From: an uncultured Prevotella sp.
Lineage (GTDB): Bacteria; Bacteroidota; Bacteroidia; Bacteroidales; Bacteroidaceae
Direction: 5' to 3'
Assembly: GCA_934204655.1 (NCBI GenBank)
Contig: CAKPZJ010000022.1
Location: 1-48,200 of the forward strand
Length of the DNA stretch: 48,200 bases
Below the pieces are notes generated by a model. That model saw only the letters and a list, made by a program, of their open reading frames with translations. It had not been told where the DNA came from and did no database searches. This document shows, piece after piece, positions 16,897 through 25,979 of the stretch (positions within the stretch are counted from its first letter, which is position 1; each line of letters begins with the position of its first letter). The position numbers and the translations under genes were made by a program.

Positions 16897-17469
16897 ATGA
16901 TAGCAAATAAGTATAAGATAATACTGGCCTCTAACTCGCCACGGCGCAAGGAACTGATGAAGGGACTTGATGTAGACTTTGAGGTGCGGGTGATGCCCGG
17001 CATAAGCGAGGAGTACCCCGCCGACCTGCCCGTGGAGCAGATTTCGCAGTATATAGCCTGCGAGAAGGCTGCCGCCTATACTCTCGGTGCCGGCGAACTG
17101 CTCGTTACGGCCGACACGGTAGTGGTGCTGGGCAACGAGGTGTTAGGCAAGCCAGCCGATGAGGCAGAGGCCCGCCGTATGCTGCACGCACTGAGCGGGC
17201 AGACCCACCGTGTCATTACAGGCGTGGCCCTCACCACCACGCAGGGCCAGCGCGCCTTTCATGTAGTAACCGAGGTAACCTTCAGAACCCTTACAGACAG
17301 CGAGATAGACTACTATGTAGACACCTATCGCCCGCTGGACAAGGCCGGAGCCTACGGCATCCAGGAGTGGATAGGCTATATCGGCGTAACGTCGCTCCGC
17401 GGCAGTTTCTTCAACGTCATGGGACTGCCCGTGCAGCGCATTTATGATGAGATACAGGCCATGGCATAG
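16897..17469 (+). CDS. maf: Maf family nucleotide pyrophosphatase
   Basis: This 190-residue protein starts at MIANKYKIILASNSPRRKEL; a GTG 7 codons upstream is also open but the ATG is closer to the family start. Maf motifs are present: SNSPRRKELM, ADTVVVLGNEVLGKP, and LDKAGAYGIQEW. Maf proteins hydrolyse modified or canonical NTPs such as dTTP and UTP, acting as house-cleaning enzymes. It ends the nitroreductase-kdsC-maf operon, with no strong terminator seen in the next 100 bp. Confidence 0.94.
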   Translation: MIANKYKIILASNSPRRKELMKGLDVDFEVRVMPGISEEYPADLPVEQISQYIACEKAAAYTLGAGELLVTADTVVVLGNEVLGKPADEAEARRMLHALSGQTHRVITGVALTTTQGQRAFHVVTEVTFRTLTDSEIDYYVDTYRPLDKAGAYGIQEWIGYIGVTSLRGSFFNVMGLPVQRIYDEIQAMA

Positions 17470-17553
17470 TTGAAAAATATCTTAATTTATCAGTTTATCC
17501 CCTTTTTTAATATTATTTAGAACCTTACTTTCGCCTCTGTCTATGTTTTGTAG

Positions 17554-17561
17554 TACTTTTG
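17554..17561 (+). promoter_or_regulatory. -7 promoter element of the moxR-bat operon
   Basis: TACTTTTG matches TAnnTTTG and lies about 97 bp upstream of the moxR start. No -33 TTTG at proper spacing was found. The spacer 17470-17553 is AT-rich and holds no gene. Confidence 0.5.
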
Positions 17562-17580
17562 CAGTAGATAGACGGCGCGC

Positions 17581-17608
17581 GGCCACCCGGAGCAGGCTCC
17601 CCGTGGCC
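17581..17608 (+). promoter_or_regulatory. Strong stem-loop in the moxR 5' leader
   Basis: GGCCAC (17581-17586) pairs with GTGGCC (17603-17608), and GGAGC pairs with GCTCC inside, separated by a symmetric CC/CC internal loop and capped by a tiny AG loop. It lies about 50 nt before the start codon, downstream of the proposed promoter, so it would be transcribed. Its role is unknown. Confidence 0.6.
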
Positions 17609-17657
17609 CTGTAGCGTTGTCGTAGTATTAAATTTAACAAAAGTAGATAATAAGAGT

Positions 17658-18653
17658 ATGGCAGAAGCTATCGATATCCGCGAGCTGAATATGCGGATTG
17701 AACAACAGAGTACCTTTGTCACTAACCTGACAGCGGGTATGGACCGGGTAATAGTAGGGCAGAAGCACCTTGTGGACTCGCTGCTTATATCGCTGCTCAG
17801 CGACGGTCATATACTGTTAGAGGGCGTGCCCGGACTGGCCAAGACACTGGCCATAAAGACCCTGGCACAGCTCATTGACGCCAAGTACAGTCGCATACAG
17901 TTCACCCCAGACCTGTTGCCGGCCGATGTGGTGGGCACCATGATTTATAGTCAGAAGGAAGAACGCTTCCAGGTCAAGAAGGGCCCCGTGTTTGCCAACT
18001 TCGTGCTGGCCGATGAGATTAACCGTGCTCCGGCTAAGGTACAGAGCGCCCTGCTCGAAGCCATGCAGGAACACCAGGTTACCATAGGCGACAGCACATT
18101 CGCCATGCCTACTCCCTTCCTCGTCATGGCCACTCAGAACCCCATAGAGCAGGAGGGTACGTATCAGCTGCCCGAGGCCCAGGTCGACAGGTTCATGCTG
18201 AAAGTCATCATAGACTATCCCACCCTCGAGGAGGAGAAGAAGATAATGCGCGAGAACCTCTTGGGCTCGCTGCCCAAGGTGAGCCCCGTTACTACGGCCG
18301 ACGAGATACTGCGCGCCAGGGAAGTGGTAAGTCAGGTGTATATTGACGAGAAGATAGAGCAGTACATAGCCGACATCGTGTTCGCCACCCGCTATCCCTC
18401 GCGCTACGGCCTGAAGGAGCTGGAGGACCTTATTACCTTTGGCGGTAGTCCCCGTGCCAGCATCAACCTGGCCAAGGCTTCGCGCGCTTATGCCTTTGTC
18501 AAGCATCGGGGCTACGTGGTTCCCGAGGACGTGCGCGCCGTGGCCCACGACGTGCTGCGCCACCGTATCGGCCTGAGCTATGAGGCCGAGGCTAACAATG
18601 TTAACTCTGAGGAGATTGTTTCCAAGATTATCAATAAAGTAGAGGTTCCTTGA
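17658..18653 (+). CDS. MoxR family AAA+ ATPase
   Basis: This 331-residue AAA+ protein has a Walker A (GVPGLAKT near residue 55), Walker B with FVLADEINRAP near 114-124, sensor motif MATQNPIEQEGTYQLPEAQ, and the downstream lid domain ending NSEEIVSKIINKVEVP. MoxR ATPases act with VWA-domain proteins as chaperone-like complexes. Here it is first in the bat gene cluster, so its partner should be the DUF58 and BatA/BatB proteins. Its stop shares one base with the DUF58 start. Confidence 0.97.
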   Translation: MAEAIDIRELNMRIEQQSTFVTNLTAGMDRVIVGQKHLVDSLLISLLSDGHILLEGVPGLAKTLAIKTLAQLIDAKYSRIQFTPDLLPADVVGTMIYSQKEERFQVKKGPVFANFVLADEINRAPAKVQSALLEAMQEHQVTIGDSTFAMPTPFLVMATQNPIEQEGTYQLPEAQVDRFMLKVIIDYPTLEEEKKIMRENLLGSLPKVSPVTTADEILRAREVVSQVYIDEKIEQYIADIVFATRYPSRYGLKELEDLITFGGSPRASINLAKASRAYAFVKHRGYVVPEDVRAVAHDVLRHRIGLSYEAEANNVNSEEIVSKIINKVEVP

Positions 18654-19528
18654 TGGATACATCTGAGATACTGAAGAAAGTAAGGAAGATAGAAATAAAG
18701 ACTCGCGGACTGAGCCAGAATATCTTTGCGGGGCAGTATCATTCTGCCTTTAAGGGCAGAGGTATGGCTTTTTCCGAGGTGCGTGAGTACCAGTACGGGG
18801 ATGATGTCAGGGACATCGACTGGAACGTCACGGCGCGCTTCCACAGGCCCTATGTTAAGGTATTTGAGGAAGAGCGCGAGCTCACGGTCATGTTGCTGGT
18901 CGACGTGTCGGGCTCCCTCGACTTCGGAACCGCTGGCCAGTTCAAGCGCGACATGGTTACCGAGATAGCCGCTACCCTGGCTTTCAGCGCCATACAGAAT
19001 AATGACAAGATAGGCGTCATCTTTTTCTCAGACCGTATCGAGAAATACATACCGCCCAAGAAGGGGCGTCGCCACATCCTCTATATTATCCGTGAGATGC
19101 TCGATTTTCATCCCCAGAGCAAGCGCACCGACATCGGCATGGCCATCGAGTTTCTTACCCGTGTGTCCCGCCGTCGCTGCACGGCCTTCCTGCTGAGTGA
19201 CTTCTACACTCGCAGCGATTTTCAGACTCAGCTGCAGATTGCCAGCCAGAAGCACGACCTGGCTGCTATCCAGGTGTACGACCCCAGGGCCAAGCAGCTG
19301 CCCGATGTGGGTCTGCTCAAGGTGTGCGATGCCGAGACGGGGCACGAGACGTATATCGATACGTCGAGTAAGCGGCTCCGCCAGGCCCACGCGCAGTATT
19401 GGGTTCATCGCGAGGAGGCTCTCCGCCAGCTATTTGCCAAGAGCAAGGTCGACTGGGTATCGGTGGCCACCAACGAGGACTATGTACGCTATCTGATGTT
19501 GCTGTTCGCGCAGCGCGGAGATAGCTAA
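18653..19528 (+). CDS. DUF58 domain protein with VWA-like fold
   Basis: This 291-residue protein matches DUF58. The family core FKGRGMAFSEVREYQYGDDV followed by RDIDWNVTARFHRPYVKVFE lies near residues 36-76, and a VWA MIDAS motif, LLVDVSGSLDFG, near 81-92. DUF58 proteins sit beside MoxR in almost all bat clusters and are thought to be metal-binding adaptors. No signal peptide or transmembrane segment is seen. The ATG overlaps the moxR TGA. Confidence 0.95.
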   Translation: MDTSEILKKVRKIEIKTRGLSQNIFAGQYHSAFKGRGMAFSEVREYQYGDDVRDIDWNVTARFHRPYVKVFEEERELTVMLLVDVSGSLDFGTAGQFKRDMVTEIAATLAFSAIQNNDKIGVIFFSDRIEKYIPPKKGRRHILYIIREMLDFHPQSKRTDIGMAIEFLTRVSRRRCTAFLLSDFYTRSDFQTQLQIASQKHDLAAIQVYDPRAKQLPDVGLLKVCDAETGHETYIDTSSKRLRQAHAQYWVHREEALRQLFAKSKVDWVSVATNEDYVRYLMLLFAQRGDS

Positions 19529-19545
19529 TATAATAAGGTAGACGA

Positions 19546-20628
19546 ATGAAAGCGTTTTTGAGATATTTATTAATGTCGGTATGGGCCTTGGTCGTGGCTG
19601 TAGAGGCATCGGCTCAGGTTACCGTCGAGGCAAAAATAGATTCCATCAGTATATTGGTGGGCCAGCAGGCTCATCTGGAAGTGGGGGTGACAGCTCCTAA
19701 AAACGCCCGCATCACCTGGCCTAAGCTCAGGGCTTCGCAGTACCTGGTGCCGGGGGTCGAGGTGCTCAACGTGGCCGACGGAGGCTCCGAGCAGGTAGAT
19801 GGCAACCTCGTGCGAACCACAAAGCGCATCACCCTTACCTCGTTTGATGAGAAACTGTATCCCATTCCGGGTATGAAGGTTTGTGTCAATGGTAAGGTGT
19901 ATGCCGCCAACCAGCTGGCGCTGAAGGTGATGACAGTCGATGTAGACACCCTGCATCCCAACCAGTTCTTTCCACCTAAGGGAGTACAGGATAATCCCTT
20001 TATGTGGAGCGAGTGGAGTCCATTGTTTTGGTTGAGCGTCCTCATGCTGCTCGGCTGCGCGCTGGCGTACTACTTGTACATCCGCCTGCGTGAGAATAAG
20101 CCCATCGTGACCAAGATACGTATTGTAAAGCGTGTGTTGCCACATCAGCGGGCCCTCAGTGCCATGCAGAAGATAAAGGCCGAGAACCTGGAGCACTCCG
20201 AGGATCAGAAAACTTATTACACCCAGCTTACAGAGGCCCTGCGCCAGTATATCAAGGAGCGCTTTGGCTTCAACGCCATGGAGATGACGTCGGCCGAGAT
20301 AATCGACCGTCTTCAGCAGTGTGGCGATAGAAAGATGATTGATGAGTTGCGCGAGCTATTCCTTACCGCCGACTTAGTAAAGTTTGCCAAGTACTCGACC
20401 CTGATTAACGAGAACGACCTTAACCTGGTCAATGCCATCAACTTCATAGACCAGACCAAGCAGGAGAACGCTCCCACCGAGGAGCGGATAGTGCCCAAAC
20501 TGAGCGAGGCCGACAAGCGTAGCCGGCAGACCCGCCGTACCATCAAGTGGACTATCTCTGTAGTGATAGCGGCCGTGGCCGTACTGCTGGCATATATAGT
20601 ATATAGTGCCATTCAACTTGTAATGTGA
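19546..20628 (+). CDS. Secreted, membrane-anchored BatD-like protein of the bat cluster
   Basis: This 360-residue protein has a signal peptide (ending VEASAQ) and a periplasmic beta-rich domain with ITWPKLRASQYLVPGVEVLN and ITLTSFDEKLYPIPGM, reminiscent of BatD modules. A transmembrane helix (LFWLSVLMLLGCALAYYLYI) lies near residues 164-183. A cytoplasmic part contains TYYTQLTEALRQYIKERFGF, and a second helix sits at the C-terminus. The cytoplasmic part resembles the tail of BatD and DUF4381 proteins. This gene is usual between DUF58 and batA in Bacteroidales, but its task is not known. Confidence 0.85.
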   Translation: MKAFLRYLLMSVWALVVAVEASAQVTVEAKIDSISILVGQQAHLEVGVTAPKNARITWPKLRASQYLVPGVEVLNVADGGSEQVDGNLVRTTKRITLTSFDEKLYPIPGMKVCVNGKVYAANQLALKVMTVDVDTLHPNQFFPPKGVQDNPFMWSEWSPLFWLSVLMLLGCALAYYLYIRLRENKPIVTKIRIVKRVLPHQRALSAMQKIKAENLEHSEDQKTYYTQLTEALRQYIKERFGFNAMEMTSAEIIDRLQQCGDRKMIDELRELFLTADLVKFAKYSTLINENDLNLVNAINFIDQTKQENAPTEERIVPKLSEADKRSRQTRRTIKWTISVVIAAVAVLLAYIVYSAIQLVM

Positions 20629-20629
20629 C

Positions 20630-21628
20630 ATGGAATTTGCAAACAAAGAATACTTCTTGCTGCTACTGCTGCTGATACCATATATATTATGGTACTTCTT
20701 ATACCGGCGGCACAGCGAGCCCACTATACGGATGAGCGACACGTTCGCTTATCAGTATGCACCTAAGAGCTGGCGTATACGCATCATCAACCTGCCCATG
20801 GTGTTAAGGTGTATCACCTACGCGCTGGTCGTTATCATCCTGGCCAGGCCTCAGACACACAACGCGTGGGACAAGCGGTCGGTAGAGGGTATAGATATTA
20901 TGCTGGCCATGGACGTGTCGACCTCTATGTTGGCCGAGGACTTGCGTCCTAACCGTATTGAGGCAGCTAAGAGCGTAGCCGCCGAGTTTATCGCTGGTCG
21001 CCCGAACGACAATATCGGTCTGACTATCTTTGCCGGTGAGGCTTTCACGCAGTGCCCAATGACCACCGACCACGCATCGCTGCTCAACCTGCTTCAGAAT
21101 GTACGCACTGACATAGCCGCCAGCGGTCTGATACAGGACGGAACGGCCGTGGGTATGGGACTGGCCAACGCCGTGTCGCGCCTGAAAAGCTCCAAGGCCA
21201 AGAGTAAGGTGGTTATCCTGTTGACGGATGGCTCCAACAATATGGGCGACCTATCGCCGATGACCGCAGCCCAGATAGCCAAGAGTATGGGTATCAGGGT
21301 GTACACCATCGGTGTGGGTACCAATAAGGTGGCTCCTTACCCCATGCCGGTGGCCGGTGGTGTGCAGTACGTGAATATGCCGGTAGAGATAGATACCAAC
21401 ACGCTGCGCGAGATAGCAGCCACTACGGATGGCAACTTCTACCGGGCTACCAACAATGCCGAACTTAAAAAAATATACAAGGACATAGACAAACTGGAGA
21501 AGACCAAGATGAATGTCACGAAGTTCTCTAAGAAGTACGAGGCTTACGAGCCATTCGCCCTGGCGGCCATTATCTGTCTGCTGTTAGAGATTGTATTAAG
21601 GACAACTGTATTAAGGAGAATACCGTAA
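20630..21628 (+). CDS. batA: BatA: membrane VWA-domain protein
   Basis: This 332-residue protein has two N-terminal helices (residues about 8-22 and 57-77), a VWA domain with the complete MIDAS motif AMDVSTSM, a LLTDGSNNMG motif, and a C-terminal helix (AALAAIICLLLEIVLRTTVL-like). VWA proteins of this pair bind metals and partners in the periplasm or cytoplasm. Bat proteins were named from Bacteroides aerotolerance work. The batB start follows its stop directly. Confidence 0.94.
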   Translation: MEFANKEYFLLLLLLIPYILWYFLYRRHSEPTIRMSDTFAYQYAPKSWRIRIINLPMVLRCITYALVVIILARPQTHNAWDKRSVEGIDIMLAMDVSTSMLAEDLRPNRIEAAKSVAAEFIAGRPNDNIGLTIFAGEAFTQCPMTTDHASLLNLLQNVRTDIAASGLIQDGTAVGMGLANAVSRLKSSKAKSKVVILLTDGSNNMGDLSPMTAAQIAKSMGIRVYTIGVGTNKVAPYPMPVAGGVQYVNMPVEIDTNTLREIAATTDGNFYRATNNAELKKIYKDIDKLEKTKMNVTKFSKKYEAYEPFALAAIICLLLEIVLRTTVLRRIP

Positions 21629-22651
21629 ATGTTTAGATTTGAAGACCCTACATATCTGTGGCTACTGATGGTGGTGCCCATCCTGGCGATGGTTCGCCTG
21701 GTGGTATGGCGCCAGCGCAAGAGTAAGTTGAGGAAGTTTGGCGACCCCGAGCTGCTTCGCCGGCTCATGCCAGAGGCCTCGGCTTATCGGCCCACGGTCA
21801 AGTTCTGGTTGCTGATGGCTGCCCTGGCCCTGCTCATCTTGACGCTGGCCCGTCCGCAGATGGGCTCAAAGGTATCGCATGAGAAGCGCAACGGAATAGA
21901 AATCATTATCGCGATGGACATATCCAACTCGATGAAGGCAGAGGACGTGGTTCCGTCGCGGTTGGACAAGAGCAAACTCATGGTAGAGAACCTGGTCGAC
22001 CACTTTACCACAGACAAGGTGGGGTTAGTGGTTTTTGCCGGCGATGCCTTTGGGCAGCTTCCCATCACCAGCGACTACGTGTCGGCGAAGATGTTTCTGC
22101 AGAATATCACCCCTTCGCTCATCAACACGCAGGGCACAGACATCGCCAAGGCCCTCACGGTGTCCATGCGCAGTTTTACCCAGCAGGATAAGATGGGCAA
22201 GGCCATCGTACTGATTACGGATGGCGAAGACCATGAGGGCGGCGCGTTAGAGGCAGCCAAGGCCGCGGCCAAGAAGGGCATCAATGTATTTATATTGGGT
22301 GTGGGCGATCCTAAGGGAGCCCCCATTCCTACTGGTAATGGGGGCTATATGACCGACAACACCGGTCAGACGGTTCTCTCGGCCCTCAATGAGAAGATGT
22401 GTCGCGAGGTGGCGCAGGCTGGCAGTGGCATGTACATTCATGTCGATAATACCAGCGATGCCCAAGACCAGCTCAACGCCCAGCTTACTAAGCTCCAGAA
22501 GGGCGATACTGACAGCGTGATATATAGTGAGTATGATGAACAGTTTCAGGCATTTGCCCTGTTGGCGCTGTTGCTGCTGATAGCCGAGGCGTGCCTGTTG
22601 GAGTCTAAGAATCCATTGTTCCGGAATATAAAGTTGTTCAAGAAAAAATGA
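21629..22651 (+). CDS. batB: BatB: membrane VWA-domain protein
   Basis: This 340-residue protein is a paralogue of BatA. It has two N-terminal helices (residues about 8-22 and 57-74), a VWA domain with MIDAS motif AMDISNSM, VLITDGEDHEGGALEAAK, and a C-terminal helix (FALLALLLLIAEACLLESK). The insertion GDPKGAPIPTGNGGYMTDNT is typical of BatB. The start lies directly after the batA stop, and the batC ATG overlaps its own stop (ATGA). Confidence 0.94.
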   Translation: MFRFEDPTYLWLLMVVPILAMVRLVVWRQRKSKLRKFGDPELLRRLMPEASAYRPTVKFWLLMAALALLILTLARPQMGSKVSHEKRNGIEIIIAMDISNSMKAEDVVPSRLDKSKLMVENLVDHFTTDKVGLVVFAGDAFGQLPITSDYVSAKMFLQNITPSLINTQGTDIAKALTVSMRSFTQQDKMGKAIVLITDGEDHEGGALEAAKAAAKKGINVFILGVGDPKGAPIPTGNGGYMTDNTGQTVLSALNEKMCREVAQAGSGMYIHVDNTSDAQDQLNAQLTKLQKGDTDSVIYSEYDEQFQAFALLALLLLIAEACLLESKNPLFRNIKLFKKK

Positions 22652-23334
22652 AGGGAATAGCAAGGATATTAATGGTGGTCGTCGTTGGCATGCTGTGTCA
22701 GTCGGTCTATGCACAGGCAGACCGTCAGCTGATACGTAGCGGCAACCGATATTTTAGGCAACAGAACTACGCCAAGGCCGAAACGGAGTACCGCAAGGCG
22801 GTCTCGGTCAATGGGCAAAATGCTCAGGCCGTCTACAACTTGGGGTGTGCTCTTCAGGCCCAGCAGAAGGACTCGGCCGCCATCGTGCAGTATCAGAACG
22901 CGGGCAAGATGGAAACCAATAAGATGCGCAAGGCCAAGGCATATCATAACATCGGGTATATCTGCCAGAGCCATCAGATGTACCGCGAGGCCATCGAGGC
23001 TTACAAGGAGAGTCTGCGTAACAACCCCGATGACAATGAGACGCGCTATAACTATGTGCTCTGCAAGCGCTTGCAAAAATATCAGAAGCAGAATAACAAG
23101 AACGACAAGAACAAGCAGAATAAGGACAAGGATAAGAATAAACAGGACAAGAACAAGCAACAGAATAAAGACCAGAAACAGAAACAGTCGCCCCAGCAGA
23201 ACCAAGAGCAGATGAGCAAGGATAATGCTGAACAGCTGCTGAACGCTGCTATCCAGGAGGAGAAAGCCACTCAGCAACGGCTCAAGAAGGCGATGCAGCA
23301 GCCACAGCGCAGGCAGTTGCAGAAGAACTGGTGA
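22648..23334 (+). CDS. batC: BatC: TPR protein with charged low-complexity tail
   Basis: This 228-residue protein has a signal peptide (ending QSVYAQ) and TPR-like helices at residues about 25-135, with ETEYRKAVSVNGQNAQAVYN and KAYHNIGYICQSHQMYREAI. Residues about 148-200 are an extremely Lys/Gln/Asn/Asp-rich tract. BatC of other Bacteroidales has the same TPR-plus-charged-tail plan. It should be periplasmic and could bind the VWA domains of BatA and BatB. The ATG overlaps the batB stop. Confidence 0.9.
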   Translation: MKGIARILMVVVVGMLCQSVYAQADRQLIRSGNRYFRQQNYAKAETEYRKAVSVNGQNAQAVYNLGCALQAQQKDSAAIVQYQNAGKMETNKMRKAKAYHNIGYICQSHQMYREAIEAYKESLRNNPDDNETRYNYVLCKRLQKYQKQNNKNDKNKQNKDKDKNKQDKNKQQNKDQKQKQSPQQNQEQMSKDNAEQLLNAAIQEEKATQQRLKKAMQQPQRRQLQKNW

Positions 23335-23402
23335 TAACCATCAGGCGGCCAGTGATAGACAGAGGTTTTGATAAAACAAGAGTGAGACTAATAGAAGTGA
23401 AT

Positions 23403-25970
23403 ATGAGACGATATATAATGCTACTTGCCGTATGGGCGATGACAGTAATATCTGTAAATGCCCAGCGGATTACGGTGTCTGCGCCCTCGCGTGTCGCGGC
23501 GGGCGAGAATTTCCGGGTGGCGTACACCATAACCACTCAGGACGTAGAAGATTTTAGGTCCAACATGCGCTCTACCGATGAGGTAGAAGTCATTGCGGGC
23601 CCCTATACTTCCAAGATGTCCAGCATAAGCATGGTAAACGGTCACACCAGTTCTACCTCATCGGTAACGTACACCTATACCCTCTACGCTAACAAGGCGG
23701 GAGTCTACAACATACCTCCGGCCCATGCCAAGATTAACGGCCGAAGTGTGGTGTCTACCGCTGTAAAGATAGTTATCAGCGGTCATGCCCGTGGCAACAC
23801 TCCTAACGCCTCTCCCCGGTCCAATGGCCCTTCGGGCATCCATGAAGCCGGAACGCCCATATCGGGCAATGAACTGTTTATCAAGGTCAGCGCCAACAAG
23901 AAGAGAGTTCACGAGCAGGAGCCCATACTCCTTACATATAAGGTGTACACCACCTTGGAACTAACTCAGTTAGAGGGCAAGATGCCAGACCTCACTGGAT
24001 TTCATACGCAGGAAGTTAAGTTGCCACAGCAGAAGAGCTTCCATGTAGAGCGGGTCAATGGCCGTCCCTATAGATGCGTTACGTGGAGCCAGTACGTCAT
24101 GTACCCACAGATGACGGGCAGCCTGAAGATACCCAGTATCACTTTCCATGGAATAGTGGTTCAGGAGAACCGGTCGGTAGACCCCTTTGAAGCATTCTTC
24201 AACGGTGGCTCCGGCTATGTAGAGGTTAAGCGCGACATTGTGGCTCCGGGGCTCTCCGTAGTGGTCGACCCATTGCCCACACGGCCTGTCGGCTTCTCCG
24301 GCGGTGTCGGCAAGTTCAACATCTCGGCTCAGCTGAGTACCAAGGAGGTAAAGGCTGGCAACCCCGTCACCCTGCGTGTGGTAATCGGCGGCATTGGCAA
24401 CCTGAAACTCATCAAGCAGCCCGTGGTGAAGTTCCCCAAGGATTTTGATCAGTACGATGCTAAGGTAACGGATAAGACTAAACTTACCGCGAACGGCTTG
24501 GAGGGCAATATGGTGTACGATTTTCTCGCCGTGCCCAGGAACCAGGGCGACTATACCATCCCGGCTGTAGAACTGACTTACTATGATGTGGCGCAGAACG
24601 CTTACCGCACCCTGCGCACCCAGGCTTTTAACCTGCATGTGGCTAAGGGCGATGGACGTAGTACCAGCGTGGCCGACTATGCCACCGAGAAAGATACTGA
24701 CATACACCCCATCAAGTTAGGAGCCGCCAAGACGGTCGATACGGCCAACCTGTTTTTTGGAAGTGTGGCCTACTGGCTGTCGCTGATAGTTTCGCTGGTA
24801 GCCTTCGTGGTTCTCCTTATTATATTTAGAAAGCGGGCCATCGCCAATGCCGACATTGTGGGCATGCGGGGCAAGAAGGCCAACAAGGTTGCTACCAAGC
24901 GCCTGCGCCTGGCTAACACGCTGATGCTGCAGGGCAAGTCTACCGAATTTTATGATGAAGTTCTGCGCGCCCTGTGGGGCTATGTGGGCGACAAGCTCAA
25001 CATGCCAGTCGAGAAGTTGTCTTCTGAGAACATAGCCGAGACACTGAAGGAGCACGGAGTAGACGACGCAACCATAGGCAAGTTCACCGGTGCGCTGGCA
25101 GAGTGCGAGTACGAGCGCTATGCTCCTGGCGACCCTGCCGGAAATATGAACAAGACCTTCGAGACGGCCATGACCGCCATCATGGATATAGAAAGCGTTA
25201 TGAAAAAGAAGAAATCACGTTCCCACCGTCCGTCTTTGGTACTTTTGTGCCTTATCTGCCTGTTGCCCCTGCAGGCCATGGCCATTACCAAGGACAACGC
25301 GGATACCGAATACAAGAAAGGCAACTATCAGCAAGCCATCAAGGACTATCAGGAACTGCTCCGGCACGGACAGTCGGCCGACCTATATTATAATTTGGGC
25401 AACTCCTACTACCGTACTGACAACCTTACGCGTGCCATTATCTGCTATGAGCGCGCCTCGCTGCTCTCACCAGGCGACGCTGACATACGTTTCAACCTCC
25501 GTTTTGCCCGCAATAAGACGATAGACAAGATAGTGCCCGAGACCGATATGTTCTTTAGCACATGGTATCAGTCCGTGGTCAATTTTACCAGTATCGACAC
25601 CTGGGCCACCATGGGCGTGGCCTCTATAGTGATAGCCTTGGTACTGGTATTGTGCTACCTTTTTGCCTCACGGCTTATCGTTCGTAAGATAGGGTTCTAC
25701 GGAGCAGCCGTGCTACTGGTCATGGCCCTGCTGTGCAATGTCTTTGCAAGTCAGCAGAAGTACGCCCTCAACCATAGGACTGGCGCCATCGTAGTGGCAC
25801 CCACGGTGAATGTCAAGAAGACCCCCGCCCTGTCGGGCACCGACGACTTCGTCATCCACGAAGGCACCCGGGTAGATATTACAGACCGTACCATCAAGGG
25901 CTGGTATGGCATTAAGTTGGCCGATGGCCGCGAGGGATGGATGCGGACATCACAGTTAGAGGAGATTTGA
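23403..25970 (+). CDS. BatD-BatE fusion protein
   Basis: The start at 23403 gives a signal peptide, MRRYIMLLAVWAMTVISVNA. The 855-residue product joins two proteins. Residues 1-599 are BatD, with beta-sandwich repeats (RITVSAPSRVAAGENFRVAY, then NELFIKVSANKKRVHEQEP), a transmembrane helix near 455-480, and a cytoplasmic tail. Residues 600-855 are BatE: residue 600 is a Met followed by KKKKSRS and a full second signal-like segment. TPR repeats follow (NADTEYKKGNYQQAIKDYQ), then two helices near 733-781 and an SH3-like end, VNVKKTPALSGTDDF. In Bacteroides these are separate genes. BatE might also be made from the internal ATG at 25200. Confidence 0.9.
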   Translation: MRRYIMLLAVWAMTVISVNAQRITVSAPSRVAAGENFRVAYTITTQDVEDFRSNMRSTDEVEVIAGPYTSKMSSISMVNGHTSSTSSVTYTYTLYANKAGVYNIPPAHAKINGRSVVSTAVKIVISGHARGNTPNASPRSNGPSGIHEAGTPISGNELFIKVSANKKRVHEQEPILLTYKVYTTLELTQLEGKMPDLTGFHTQEVKLPQQKSFHVERVNGRPYRCVTWSQYVMYPQMTGSLKIPSITFHGIVVQENRSVDPFEAFFNGGSGYVEVKRDIVAPGLSVVVDPLPTRPVGFSGGVGKFNISAQLSTKEVKAGNPVTLRVVIGGIGNLKLIKQPVVKFPKDFDQYDAKVTDKTKLTANGLEGNMVYDFLAVPRNQGDYTIPAVELTYYDVAQNAYRTLRTQAFNLHVAKGDGRSTSVADYATEKDTDIHPIKLGAAKTVDTANLFFGSVAYWLSLIVSLVAFVVLLIIFRKRAIANADIVGMRGKKANKVATKRLRLANTLMLQGKSTEFYDEVLRALWGYVGDKLNMPVEKLSSENIAETLKEHGVDDATIGKFTGALAECEYERYAPGDPAGNMNKTFETAMTAIMDIESVMKKKKSRSHRPSLVLLCLICLLPLQAMAITKDNADTEYKKGNYQQAIKDYQELLRHGQSADLYYNLGNSYYRTDNLTRAIICYERASLLSPGDADIRFNLRFARNKTIDKIVPETDMFFSTWYQSVVNFTSIDTWATMGVASIVIALVLVLCYLFASRLIVRKIGFYGAAVLLVMALLCNVFASQQKYALNHRTGAIVVAPTVNVKKTPALSGTDDFVIHEGTRVDITDRTIKGWYGIKLADGREGWMRTSQLEEI

Positions 25971-25979
25971 TAGGTCGTC

